Source of the DNA: UBA6078 sp964468685
Lineage (GTDB): Bacteria > Desulfobacterota > Syntrophia > Syntrophales > UBA2210
Length of the DNA: 29,127 bases
Assembly: GCA_964468685.1 (NCBI GenBank)
Contig: CAYXUH010000010.1
Location: forward strand, 1-29,127
Direction of reading: 5' to 3'
The translations under genes were made by a program, and so were the position numbers. Numbering within the stretch: position 1 is the stretch's first letter; the number at the start of each line of letters is the position of its first letter. The notes beneath the pieces were generated by a model, which ran no database searches, was not told where the DNA came from, and saw only the letters and a list, made by a program, of their open reading frames with translations. Positions 14,661 through 22,139 of this stretch are shown piece by piece.

Positions 14661-17591
14661 ATGACAGAACAATTATATGGGTTCGAGCTCTTGCGGGAGC
14701 GATACATCGACGAGTTGAAAACACAGGCGAGGCTGTACCGGCATATCCAGACGGGCGCCGAACTGTTATCCATGATCAATGGTGACGAAAACAAGGTGTT
14801 CGGCATTACCTTTCGTACGCCGCCACGCGATTCCACCGGCGTGCCCCACATCCTGGAGCATTCCGTCCTCTGCGGTTCCCGCAAGTATCCGGTGAAGGAA
14901 CCCTTTGTGGAAATATTGAAGGGTTCTCTGCAGACCTTTCTGAACGCTTTCACCTATCCCGACAAGACCTGCTACCCGGTTGCAAGTCAGAATCTCAAGG
15001 ATTTCTATAATCTTATAGACGTCTATCTGGACGCTGTCTTCTATCCGCGCATTACGCCTGAGATCTTTCAACAGGAAGGATGGCACCACGAGATGGAAAA
15101 ACCGGATGGACCCCTTGTGTATAAGGGAGTGGTATTCAACGAGATGAAGGGGGCGAACTCATCCCCGGACAGGCTTCTGGCAGAGTATTCCCAACAGGCA
15201 CTGTTTCCGGATACGACCTACGGACTGGATTCCGGAGGAGATCCCACGGTGATCCCCGAATTGACCTACGAACAATTCAGGGAATTTCACCGTACCTACT
15301 ACCACCCTTCCAATGCGCGTATCTTCTTTGCCGGCGATGATGATCCCGACGAGAGGCTGCGACGCACCGACGAGTATCTGAGAGAGTTCGAAAAGACGGA
15401 CGTTACGTCGACGGTATCACTCCAGCCATGCTTTGATCGTCCCCGGCGTGTTGCGCACTCCTTTGCGGCAGGTGATGATGTATCCGGAAGCATGATGACC
15501 GTGAACTGGGTATTGGGTGAAACAATAGATGCCGTCACCAATATGGCGCTCAACATCCTGGGATACATCCTCCTCGGCACTCCCGGTTCGCCCCTGCGCA
15601 AGGCGCTGATTGAGTCCGGTCTGGGAGAGGATGTTACCGGAGGAGGGCTGGAAGGAGAGCTGAGGCAGATGTTCTTCTCTGTGGGTCTGAAAGGGATCAC
15701 CATGGGGCAGGAGGATGCTGTTGAGGCTCTGATACTCGAGACCCTGGAAGGATTAGCGACCGACGGTATCGGCCCGGAGGCGGTGGAGGCGGCCCTCAAT
15801 ACGATAGAATTCAGCCTGCGTGAAAACAACACGGGCAGCTACCCCCGCGGGCTGGTTCTGATGCTCAGGGCAATGACCACCTGGCTGTATGATGCCGATC
15901 CTCTCGCGCTGCTCTCCTTTGAATCGCTCCTATCGGAGATCAAGGCCCGCATCGGTTCGGAAAAGACGTTCTTTGAGACGCTGATACGGGAACAGTTCCT
16001 TGATAATCCGCACCGTACCACCGTTGTCATGACACCGAACCCGGAGTTGGAAAGCAGGGTGGAGGCGGTGGAAAAGGAGCGGCTCAGTGCCGTCCGAGAT
16101 GCAGCGAGTCCCGAGGAATTGAGAGGTATCTTTGAAAATACCGAGCACCTCAAAAAAATTCAGGAAACGCCGGATTCTCCAGAGGCCTTGGCAACCATAC
16201 CGACCCTGAAGATTGCGGATCTGGAGAAGAGAAACAGGACCATACCTATCGCTGTTCTGGATGAAGGGGATGCCACGGTATTGTATCATGATATATCGAC
16301 GAGCGGGATCGCGTACATCGATATCGGCCTGAATCTGCGATCCCTTCCCAGTAGATGTGTTCAGTATATTCCCCTCTTCAGCCGGGCTCTTTTTGAGATG
16401 GGTACCCGCAAGGAAGATTATGTCGCACTTTCCCAGAGAATTGACCGGAAGACGGGAGGGATTCATCCGTCACTGTTTGTGTCGGCGGTCAAGGATGCGA
16501 AGCGAGGGGCCGAGGCACGGTTGTTCCTCTGCGGGAAGGCGATGTTGCCGCAGACGGGGGCTCTCTTTGCGATTGTCAGGGACATCCTGATGGATGTCAA
16601 GCTGGATAACCGGGAGCGGTTCAGGCAGATGGTCATGGAAGAGAAAGCCCGGCAGGAAGAACACATCGTCTCCGGTGGGCATCAGATCGTCAATCTCCGA
16701 CTGGGAGCCCATTTCGGCGAGGCCGGCCGATTGTCTGAACAGTTGAGCGGGGTGAGTTATTTGTTCTTTCTGCGCGAGCTTGCCGACAGGCTCGAGAAGG
16801 ACTGGCCTTCCGTTCATGCCACCCTTGAGGAGATGCGGAGCGCCCTGGTCAACCGTGAGACCATGCTCTTTAATGTGACCGTTGACGAGGAAGGATGGAA
16901 ACAGGTGCACCCCCATCTTGCCGGCTTTGTCGATGGGCTGCCGAGCGTCCCGTCCGGGGCGAAGGCGGGTCTTTCCGGAGATCTTACGGTTGTTGTGGAG
17001 ATCCCCGAACATGAGGGGCTGATCGTTCCCTCCCAGATCAACTACGTGGGGAAAGGGGCGGATCTGTACCGGTTAGGATACACCTATCACGGCTCCGTCA
17101 GGGTCATAACCCGGTATCTCAGGACGTCCTGGCTGTGGGACCGGGTGCGGGTGCGGGGAGGTGCATACGGCGCCTTCTGTAATTTTGATAAATTTTCCGG
17201 CGTGCTGACCTTTCTGTCGTACCGTGATCCGAATCTTCTGAAAACCATAGAAGTATTTGATGAAACGTCGACATTCCTGCGGAATGATGCATTGAGCGGT
17301 GACGAACTGACGAAGGGGATTATCGGCGCCATCGGGGATATGGACGCGTATATGTTCCCCGATGCCAAAGGGTATGCCTCAATGCTCCGCTATCTGACCG
17401 GTAACACCGAAGAGGATATGCAACAGGTTCGGGATGAAATTTTTTCCACGACGGCAGCTGATTTCAAACGGTTTGCTGATGTCCTGGATGAAGTGGCGCA
17501 CCACGGATTGGTAAAGGTCCTGGGTTCCGGTAGCGCCATCGAGGCAGCCGCCGGCAGTGCCGTGCCGCTGAAGGTGATAAAGGTACTGTAA
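14661..17591 (+). CDS. Insulinase-family (M16C, PreP-like) zinc metalloprotease
   Basis: 976 residues, ATG 14661 (a loose GGGGG ribosome site), stop TAA. Inverted zinc site HILEH gives H63, E66 (catalytic) and H67; the third ligand is E161 in VVFNEMKGA. The surrounding CGSRKYPVKEPFVEILKGSLQ and LNAFTYPDKTCYPVAS are typical of the presequence protease/Cym1 branch, which degrades free peptides in a closed two-part chamber. The length, close to 1000, fits a full-length enzyme with all four M16-type modules; the R-Y pair expected near the C-terminus can be seen around 790-830 (NYVGKGADLYRLGYTYHG). No signal peptide, so probably cytoplasmic. It stands alone: divergent from the membrane protein gene and followed by a broken gene. 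Confidence 0.92.
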   Translation: MTEQLYGFELLRERYIDELKTQARLYRHIQTGAELLSMINGDENKVFGITFRTPPRDSTGVPHILEHSVLCGSRKYPVKEPFVEILKGSLQTFLNAFTYPDKTCYPVASQNLKDFYNLIDVYLDAVFYPRITPEIFQQEGWHHEMEKPDGPLVYKGVVFNEMKGANSSPDRLLAEYSQQALFPDTTYGLDSGGDPTVIPELTYEQFREFHRTYYHPSNARIFFAGDDDPDERLRRTDEYLREFEKTDVTSTVSLQPCFDRPRRVAHSFAAGDDVSGSMMTVNWVLGETIDAVTNMALNILGYILLGTPGSPLRKALIESGLGEDVTGGGLEGELRQMFFSVGLKGITMGQEDAVEALILETLEGLATDGIGPEAVEAALNTIEFSLRENNTGSYPRGLVLMLRAMTTWLYDADPLALLSFESLLSEIKARIGSEKTFFETLIREQFLDNPHRTTVVMTPNPELESRVEAVEKERLSAVRDAASPEELRGIFENTEHLKKIQETPDSPEALATIPTLKIADLEKRNRTIPIAVLDEGDATVLYHDISTSGIAYIDIGLNLRSLPSRCVQYIPLFSRALFEMGTRKEDYVALSQRIDRKTGGIHPSLFVSAVKDAKRGAEARLFLCGKAMLPQTGALFAIVRDILMDVKLDNRERFRQMVMEEKARQEEHIVSGGHQIVNLRLGAHFGEAGRLSEQLSGVSYLFFLRELADRLEKDWPSVHATLEEMRSALVNRETMLFNVTVDEEGWKQVHPHLAGFVDGLPSVPSGAKAGLSGDLTVVVEIPEHEGLIVPSQINYVGKGADLYRLGYTYHGSVRVITRYLRTSWLWDRVRVRGGAYGAFCNFDKFSGVLTFLSYRDPNLLKTIEVFDETSTFLRNDALSGDELTKGIIGAIGDMDAYMFPDAKGYASMLRYLTGNTEEDMQQVRDEIFSTTAADFKRFADVLDEVAHHGLVKVLGSGSAIEAAAGSAVPLKVIKVL

Positions 17592-17785
17592 CCCGCGAGT
17601 GGTCCCCCTGACGGGGCTACGTACGCAACAGGTCCCAATGCGGCCGCAAGAGAGTTAAGGGGGGGCATTCTTGTTACACATTACAGGTCACAGCCGGAAG
17701 TGTGTGAAAAATTCACCCCTGCGCCATGAGCGAACCATGGAAACCAGATGTTACATCTAATACGCTGATGAACAGGAAATCGTGT

Positions 17786-18046
17786 ATGGCCTACCACACA
17801 AAAAGAGCGGACGCTGTGAATGAAAAGATCGGGAGACCGGCATGGTGGGTCCAGGTAATCATTGTGAGTATCACCGTAATCGCAGTCGGCATAATAACCT
17901 TTCTTGGCATTAAGACGTACGACGCAACCCGGCGCACAGCCCTTGAACAGTTCAATCAGCACCAGCTTATCCTCGCGCATTCCGCCGCAGCCGGGATTGA
18001 AACCTATTTCAGCGAGGTCAAGGCCTCCCTGCCATTTACTGTTTAA
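17786..18046 (+). pseudogene. Truncated membrane sensor gene (N-terminal fragment)
   Basis: The frame can start at ATG 17726, 17768 or 17786 or GTG 17816; 17786 has AGGAAA at a fair distance. It encodes a short cytoplasmic start, one membrane segment (WWVQVIIVSITVIAVGIITF) and a helix TYDATRRTALEQFNQHQLIL followed by AHSAAAGIETYFSEVKASL. This is the usual opening of Cache-type sensor kinases or cyclic-di-GMP enzymes, whose extracytoplasmic domain should go on for hundreds of residues. Here the frame loses family character after KASL and stops at TAA 18044-18046. Nothing downstream continues it, so the gene has been cut, probably together with insertion or deletion of the AT-richer sequence that begins here. 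Confidence 0.55.
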
Positions 18047-18094
18047 ATTTTAGCAGTCACCACTATGGCACGAATAATGAAATAGGAATACTAC

Positions 18095-18135
18095 AACGTT
18101 GACATTGGAAGGCCTAAGATAATGCTGTCAACGTT
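18095..18135. repeat. 10-bp perfect inverted repeat
   Basis: AACGTTGACA (18095-18104) and TGTCAACGTT (18126-18135) with a 21-base loop. A related GTCAACGGT follows at 18156-18164. It might be a recombination or mobile-element end, or a regulator site; it lies 49 bases after the broken sensor frame. Confidence 0.55.
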
Positions 18136-18200
18136 ATTATTAACTACATGTCAGCAGTCAACGGTAGCAAAGGAGGTCTTAGATTGTCGGTATTTACTCA

Positions 18201-18276
18201 GGGGGATTGGGAAGGGATACAACCTCAAGGAAGTGACGGCGGGTTTCGCATGGTAGGTCTTGTTTCCTAATCCCCC
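18201..18276 (+). repeat. Long stem-loop, possible structured RNA
   Basis: GGGGGATTGGGAA (18201-18213) pairs with TTCCTAATCCCCC (18264-18276) over 13 pairs with a single G-T wobble. The 50-base interior contains CCT-CA-AGG and other short stems. No T-tract follows. This could be the fold of a small RNA or of a repeat element; no known family is recognised. Confidence 0.45.
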
Positions 18277-18319
18277 ACACTATTAGTACACAGGCGCGGT
18301 ACCGGCGAGCATCTATACA

Positions 18320-18490
18320 ATGCGGAAAAAGAAGGAGAACAAATCGTCGAAAGCTGAGGATACAACAACAGAACAGCAACTTGAAAAAGATGCGCTGCAT
18401 ATAATCAAAACGAGACACAATAGAGACTATAGCTCATTAAAAGAAATAAATTTGGTAGAAATTCTGAAGGATTTTCCTACGGACACATGA
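18320..18490 (+). CDS. Small charged protein, unrecognised
   Basis: 56 residues, ATG 18320, stop TGA 18488-18490. Sequence begins MRKKKENKSSKAEDTTTEQQ and then LEKDALHIIKTRHNRDYSSL, Lys- and Glu-rich with no hydrophobic segment. No clear ribosome site precedes the ATG, and codon use is AT-richer than that of the neighbours. It may be an antitoxin-like or phage-type small protein, or a chance frame in foreign DNA. No partner gene is visible. Confidence 0.3.
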   Translation: MRKKKENKSSKAEDTTTEQQLEKDALHIIKTRHNRDYSSLKEINLVEILKDFPTDT

Positions 18491-18619
18491 CGATTCCAAC
18501 TCAGATTTTCCCGGCGGTGGATGATCTTTATCCCCTCCTACTCGTCCCCCGCCCCCCCCTTTTTTGCAATCTGAGAGGGACACAAGCTCATCTCCGTACC
18601 TTTCAGTGTATATAAAGTC

Positions 18620-18653
18620 GGTGGCGGGATATATATCCCGCCACCTTTCTTTA
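18620..18653. terminator. Palindromic terminator, probably two-way
   Basis: GGTGGCGGGATA (18620-18631), TA, TATCCCGCCACC (18634-18645): twelve perfect pairs. Rightwards it is followed by TTTCTTTATT; on the minus strand by GACTTTATATA. It lies 118 bases downstream of the minus-strand gene ending at 18764, whose transcript it probably ends, and also blocks reading from the left. From 18654 to 18763 I see nothing else. Confidence 0.7.
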
Positions 18654-18763
18654 TTGTCCCGTGACCATCCAGAACCCGTGATAGCGGCTGGTGGTGAGGT
18701 GGAGCTAACAAGCATGGTTGAACTATTGGGGGATGTGACCTCGAGGGCATGCTCCCTGTCAGT

Positions 18764-19057
18764 TCACGGTTCGTAATAAATGGGGGTGCCCATTTCAGTG
18801 AAGGAAAAGTTGCGCAGGATATTGTGCCCATTGTAGTCGAGAATCCTCAGGTCGTCTTCCTGGTGCAAGTCGCCCATGACGATATCGAAATGCTCACCGT
18901 ACTGCTTTTTTACTTTTTCTACGGGCAGCTCAGAGGCAATGAACTTTTTTATCCCCTTTGCCGCCAGCTTTTCTACAAAAGCCGGATGGGTCAAGGACTC
19001 ATACGAGGTCAGAATAAGAATGGGCCCTGTTCCCGTGAATATGATGCTGGTTTTCAT
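18764..19057 (-). CDS. Small conserved cytosolic protein, function unknown
   Basis: 97 residues on the minus strand. The start ATG 19055-19057 is fixed by a perfect AAGGAGGT (complement of 19065-19072) seven bases upstream; longer frames run back to 19171 but lack support. MKTSIIFTGTGPILILTSYESL opens the protein; then KLAAKGIKKFIASELPVE, YGEHFDIVMGDLHQEDDLRILDYNGH and a C-terminal GTPIYYEP. I recall similar short proteins from Geobacter-like and sulfate-reducing bacteria annotated only as 'cytosolic protein'. No signal sequence or membrane segment despite the hydrophobic start, which probably forms a buried strand. Monocistronic, with a terminator at 18620-18645. Confidence 0.75.
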   Translation of the reverse strand: MKTSIIFTGTGPILILTSYESLTHPAFVEKLAAKGIKKFIASELPVEKVKKQYGEHFDIVMGDLHQEDDLRILDYNGHNILRNFSFTEMGTPIYYEP

Positions 19058-19199
19058 ACCCCAAACCTCCTTCTCTGTCTGACGACAGGAGTGTGACATT
19101 ACAAGATGCCTCATCAATAACCGGTGTAAGTGTACCTGAAATTGTATATGCGCGCAATTTCCAAAATGCACCCCGTATGTGGGGCCGCTATTTTTTGTC

Positions 19200-19228
19200 T
19201 TGAAAAAGGAAGTGCTTTGGGATATTAC
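19200..19228 (+). promoter_or_regulatory. Promoter of tRNA-Val
   Basis: TTGAAA (19200-19205), 17-base spacer, TATTAC (19223-19228). The predicted start near 19235 leaves about seven bases of 5' leader before the tRNA, typical for a tRNA gene transcribed alone. Confidence 0.55.
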
Positions 19229-19241
19229 CGAGGCACATCTT

Positions 19242-19316
19242 GGGCGGTTAACTCAGCGGGAGAGTGCTACCTTCACACGGTAGAAGTCACTGGTTCAAAT
19301 CCAGTACCGCCTACCA
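19242..19316 (+). tRNA. tRNA-Val (anticodon CAC)
   Basis: 75 bases with encoded CCA. Acceptor GGGCGGT (19242-19248) pairs with ACCGCCT (19306-19312), with a G-U at the first pair; discriminator A 19313, CCA 19314-19316. D arm contains AACTCAGCGGGAGAGT; anticodon arm CTACC-TTCACAC-GGTAG gives CAC, reading GTG; T arm CTGGTTCAAATCCAG is canonical. No duplicate of its 3' end was seen elsewhere in the window, so no sign of an integrated element at this site. Confidence 0.95.
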
Positions 19317-19354
19317 TGAAAACCAAGGGGTTGCGGATATTGCCGTGACCCTTT

Positions 19355-19410
19355 TTGGCTGGTTGAAGCCAATCGTGGTCTGTCGGAGGAACCCCCTCAG
19401 GGAACGGGGG
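19355..19410 (+). repeat. Two hairpins between the tRNA and the cupin gene
   Basis: TTGGCT-GGTTGA-AGCCAA (19355-19372) and CCCCC-loop-GGGGG (19392-19396 with 19406-19410). Neither is followed by T-tract. They sit in the 174-base gap and may form part of a leader for the cupin gene, or simply tRNA-trailer processing sites. No known riboswitch class is recognised. Confidence 0.35.
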
Positions 19411-19490
19411 CAACCAGCGATATGCTTCCGCGCCGCGATATACATTTTGAGAACACACGGGGCGGGACCCAGGACCCAAAGGAGCCTGTA

Positions 19491-19838
19491 ATGGAGACTT
19501 TTTTTGATACGGGAACCCTTTCGTGGGAGGATCACCCCACAGTACGGAACGTTTCTATAAAAAAAATAATAACGATGGAAGGATTTGGGGAGGATAGTCC
19601 ATCCATACTCATGGTGAAAATCCCCGTCGGTGTTGAAGTGCCTGAACATGTTCACGAAAAAAGCGAAGACATGCTTTTTATACTATCCGGGGAGGCAACG
19701 ATGTGGGTAGACGGCGCCGGGGATGTACCCCTGTGCAAAGGAAAGGTTGTCCGTGTTCCGCGTAATACGAAGCACCGTATATTCAATGTGACCGATGAGA
19801 TTATTATATATGACGTTTTCTCTCCTGGGATCCTGTAA
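19491..19838 (+). CDS. Single-domain cupin protein
   Basis: 115 residues; ATG 19491 six bases after AAAGGAG (the frame also runs back to 19422 without a ribosome site). Cupin motif 1 is VPEHVHEKSEDMLFILSGEA (metal-binding His pair in EHVH and Glu of KSEDM, near residues 51-58); motif 2 is VRVPRNTKHRIFNV near 87-100 with the remaining His. Such small cupins fold as one beta-barrel and serve many roles, from isomerases to sensors; nothing here points to a specific one. No signal peptide. The gene stands alone on the plus strand after tRNA-Val, with 138 bases to the next gene. Confidence 0.85.
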   Translation: METFFDTGTLSWEDHPTVRNVSIKKIITMEGFGEDSPSILMVKIPVGVEVPEHVHEKSEDMLFILSGEATMWVDGAGDVPLCKGKVVRVPRNTKHRIFNVTDEIIIYDVFSPGIL

Positions 19839-19976
19839 TTTCAAACGGCTTCTTTCCTTTTTCCCTCTAGTATGGCCCTGTGCGTTTTCATATTGCCATT
19901 AAACAGCTTTGAGGTATAAGAACGGTCACTACGCAAAAATATACATTTTGGGGTGGGGTTTAGGAGAAACAGTAGG

Positions 19977-20864
19977 ATGAGCATCTATCAGAAGTGGTTT
20001 CTGGCCACTAGGCCTTGGTCCTTCACTATGACGGCCGTTTCCGTCAGCGTGGGGAGTGTTATGGGGGCCATGGAAGGAGGTTTTTCATGGGGGTTTTACC
20101 TGATTACCCTGGCTGGTGTGATTGCCATGCACGGTGCGGCCAATCTTCTCAATGATTATTACGATGTTCGAAGCGGAGTAGATACCCTGGAGGTATCAAC
20201 CGCGCAATACCGCCCTCACCCACTGGTAGAGGGTGAACTCTCCCTCAACGAAGTGCTGACCGAGGCAGCATGTTTCTTTGTCCTTGCGGCTGGTATTGGC
20301 ATTTTCCTTGCCGCGACGAAGGGATGGATGATCCTGACTCTAGCCCTGATAGGGGCCTTTGCCGGGGTGTTCTATACGGCGCCCCCCTTCAAGTATAAGT
20401 ATAAGGCATTGGGAGAATTCTCCGTCTTCATGATGTGGGGGCCTCTGATGGTAGAGGGGGCATACTTCGTTCAGCGGCAGACCCTGAGCCTGGATGCCCT
20501 GTGGGTTTCCCTTCCCTTCGGCGTCCTGGTGGCATTGGTACTGTTTGCCAACAACCTCCGGGACACAGCGAATGATGAGGAAAAAGGTATCCGAACCCTG
20601 TCGATCATCACAGGACCCCGGAAGGGCATATGGGTGTATATTGCCTTGGTCGTATGTGCCTACGTGTCGGTCGTAGTGATGGCATTTACTGGTCCCCTGA
20701 ACCTCTGGTCCCTGATAGTGCTCCTTTCTCTCCCGTTGTTTTTCAGTCTGCTCCGACAAATGATAAGCAACCCTCCCCTGGACGCCGACGCGCAGACGGC
20801 AAAACTAAACACGGCCTTCGGCATCCTGCTCCTTATCTCTCTTCTTGTCGGGAGACTGATGTGA
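19977..20864 (+). CDS. UbiA-family prenyltransferase (MenA-like)
   Basis: 295 residues. ATG 19977 with AGGAG at 19962-19966 was preferred over GTG 19953, which overlaps that site. Integral membrane enzyme joining a polyprenyl diphosphate to an aromatic or related acceptor. First Asp-rich motif N56-LLNDYYDVRSG (D60, D63); second motif N193-LRD-TANDEEKG (D196, D200). About eight to nine membrane helices. The opening YQKWFLATRPWSFTMTAVSV and the NNLRDTANDEEKGIRTL block resemble MenA (1,4-dihydroxy-2-naphthoate prenyltransferase, menaquinone synthesis), but no other men gene is near, and a futalosine-pathway or unrelated UbiA role is possible. The gene leads a same-strand run that goes on to the HAD gene. 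Confidence 0.85.
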   Translation: MSIYQKWFLATRPWSFTMTAVSVSVGSVMGAMEGGFSWGFYLITLAGVIAMHGAANLLNDYYDVRSGVDTLEVSTAQYRPHPLVEGELSLNEVLTEAACFFVLAAGIGIFLAATKGWMILTLALIGAFAGVFYTAPPFKYKYKALGEFSVFMMWGPLMVEGAYFVQRQTLSLDALWVSLPFGVLVALVLFANNLRDTANDEEKGIRTLSIITGPRKGIWVYIALVVCAYVSVVVMAFTGPLNLWSLIVLLSLPLFFSLLRQMISNPPLDADAQTAKLNTAFGILLLISLLVGRLM

Positions 20865-20879
20865 CGTGGCCCTGGACCT

Positions 20880-20911
20880 CGGGGAAGTCGTTACTGGTAA
20901 CAACTTCCCCG
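20880..20911 (+). repeat. Long hairpin after the prenyltransferase gene
   Basis: CGGGGAAGT (20880-20888) with ACTTCCCCG (20903-20911), a C-A mismatch, then GTTAC-TG-GTAAC (20890-20901). Fourteen pairs in all, no T-tract. The inner 12-mer GTTACTGGTAAC recurs exactly at 20988-20999 inside the next gene. Confidence 0.5.
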
Positions 20912-20958
20912 CGCATGCGGGTTGATTTTCAGCTTTTTCCTAACTCTGGGAGGCTGAT

Positions 20959-21585
20959 ATGAAACAGCCGGCACCGTCATGGATATTGTTACTGGTAACG
21001 ATTGTCCTTGCCAACATACTCTGGTTTGCCACCTTTTACCTCACCTTTAGCACCTTCTGGATCAAGATCTCTGTCTCGGCATCGTCGCTTGCTGCCCTTT
21101 CCTGGTGGATATGTCCGATAGAAAGAGCTCGGCTCCATATTGACGTAAAGGCGCTGTTTGTCGGACTCGTTTCCGCTGTGATACTGTATCTGATCTTTTG
21201 GGCCGGCAAGGAAATCTCCTCGGCCCTCCTCCCCTTCGCGGAGCGTCAGATAGGGGGTGTCTACGGCAAGGGAGCGGGGACTCCCCAATGGATTATCTTA
21301 CTCCTGCTCTTGTTCGTAACCGGCCCTTGTGAGGAACTATACTGGCGAGGGTTTCTACAGGATCGACTCATGGAGCGGTTTGGGGGCCGCGGGGGCTGGC
21401 TTTTGACCACCGCGATCTATGCCGGCGTTCACCTGTGGTCATTCAACTTCATGCTTATCGGGGCTGCCGCCGTCGCCGGCGCCTTCTGGGGGGCCATGTA
21501 CTGGCGCATCGGCAATCTGCTCCCCGTTATTATTTCCCATTCCCTGTGGAGTGCCGTTATCTTTGCCGTCATGCCGCTGTCCTGA
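20959..21585 (+). CDS. CPBP-family intramembrane glutamic protease
   Basis: 208 residues; ATG 20959 with GGGAGG at 20948-20953. Motif 1 is GPCEELYWRGFLQDRL with E125-E126 and R130, motif 2 has H158 in YAGVHLWSFN, and motif 3 has H194 in IISHSLWSAV: the complete catalytic set of Rce1/CAAX-protease-like (Abi, CPBP) enzymes. About six to seven membrane segments. Members cleave prenylated proteins in eukaryotes; in bacteria roles include bacteriocin immunity and peptide processing, and no substrate is evident here. It lies 94 bases after the UbiA gene and 54 before the DUF2784 gene. The link with a prenyltransferase is tempting, but UbiA makes quinones rather than prenyl-proteins. Confidence 0.9.
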   Translation: MKQPAPSWILLLVTIVLANILWFATFYLTFSTFWIKISVSASSLAALSWWICPIERARLHIDVKALFVGLVSAVILYLIFWAGKEISSALLPFAERQIGGVYGKGAGTPQWIILLLLLFVTGPCEELYWRGFLQDRLMERFGGRGGWLLTTAIYAGVHLWSFNFMLIGAAAVAGAFWGAMYWRIGNLLPVIISHSLWSAVIFAVMPLS

Positions 21586-21639
21586 TAACGGCCTGGCACA
21601 TACGTGGTTCTGGATCGAAATCACCGGAGGTACAATACG

Positions 21640-22005
21640 ATGCAATGCTGGATCGCCGCACAGATGACGGTAATCCTCCATCTCGGGTTTGTCTGCTTCG
21701 TGGTGCTCGGTGGATTTATGGCGTGGCGATGGCGGTGGACTGTATTCCTACATATCCCCGCCGCACTGTGGGGGGCGATCATTGAGTTCCAGGGGTGGAT
21801 CTGTCCGCTGACGCCGCTGGAGCAGCGCCTAAGGCAGGCGGCCGGACAGGCGGGATATTCGGGGGGTTTTATCGAACACTACCTCCTTCCGTTACTGTAT
21901 CCCTCATCTCTGAGCCGGGAAGCGCAGATCTTCCTTGGGACGTGTGTTTTCGTGATAAACATCGCGGTGTATGGGTGGCTGATAGTCCAACGTCACAGGC
22001 GGTAG
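21640..22005 (+). CDS. DUF2784 membrane protein
   Basis: 121 residues, ATG 21640 after CCGGAGG; an upstream GTG start at 21604 lacks support. Three to four membrane segments with the family's block FLHIPAALWGAIIEFQGWIC, then PLTPLEQRLRQAAGQAGYSG and GFIEHYLLPLLYP. Function of DUF2784 is unknown. Conserved His, Glu and Cys next to the membrane may be functional. A much longer frame (21795-22913) runs through its end in another phase and belongs to the following budA gene. Confidence 0.88.
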   Translation: MQCWIAAQMTVILHLGFVCFVVLGGFMAWRWRWTVFLHIPAALWGAIIEFQGWICPLTPLEQRLRQAAGQAGYSGGFIEHYLLPLLYPSSLSREAQIFLGTCVFVINIAVYGWLIVQRHRR

Positions 22006-22139
22006 AGATCTTTTTCGCCGAGCCGTTCGATAAAAAGGTGTGGCATCCCTTTCGTGAAAAACCATTACGTCTCCGGTTGAAGTATGGTAAAGTTCCCCCC
22101 CCGGTGTGTGTCCCGAGCGTAATCCAGATAAGGAGATTC

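Larger units (their letters stand above)
18047..18319. other. AT-richer non-coding patch with several inverted repeats
   Basis: Base use differs clearly from the flanks. AGCAGTCA occurs at 18052-18059 and again at 18153-18160, bracketing the inverted repeat at 18095-18135. A consensus-like ribosome site AAAGGAGGT (18169-18177) precedes TTG 18184, which would start a 28-codon peptide ending TAA 18268-18270 inside the large stem; no family is recognised for it. No transposase or integrase gene is present. Confidence 0.5.

Noticed and set aside
18437..18831. Two minus-strand frames (92 and 97 codons) left of the small cytosolic protein gene
   Set aside because: They run through the palindromic terminator, are rich in Pro, Gly and Ser, and lack ribosome sites.
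19242..19316. tRNA-Val as integration site of an island
   Set aside because: No integrase gene and no second copy of the tRNA 3' end were found in the window.
21795..22139. N-terminal extension of the acetolactate decarboxylase frame
   Set aside because: Overlaps the DUF2784 gene in another phase, while ATG 22140 has a good ribosome site and starts a proper signal peptide.
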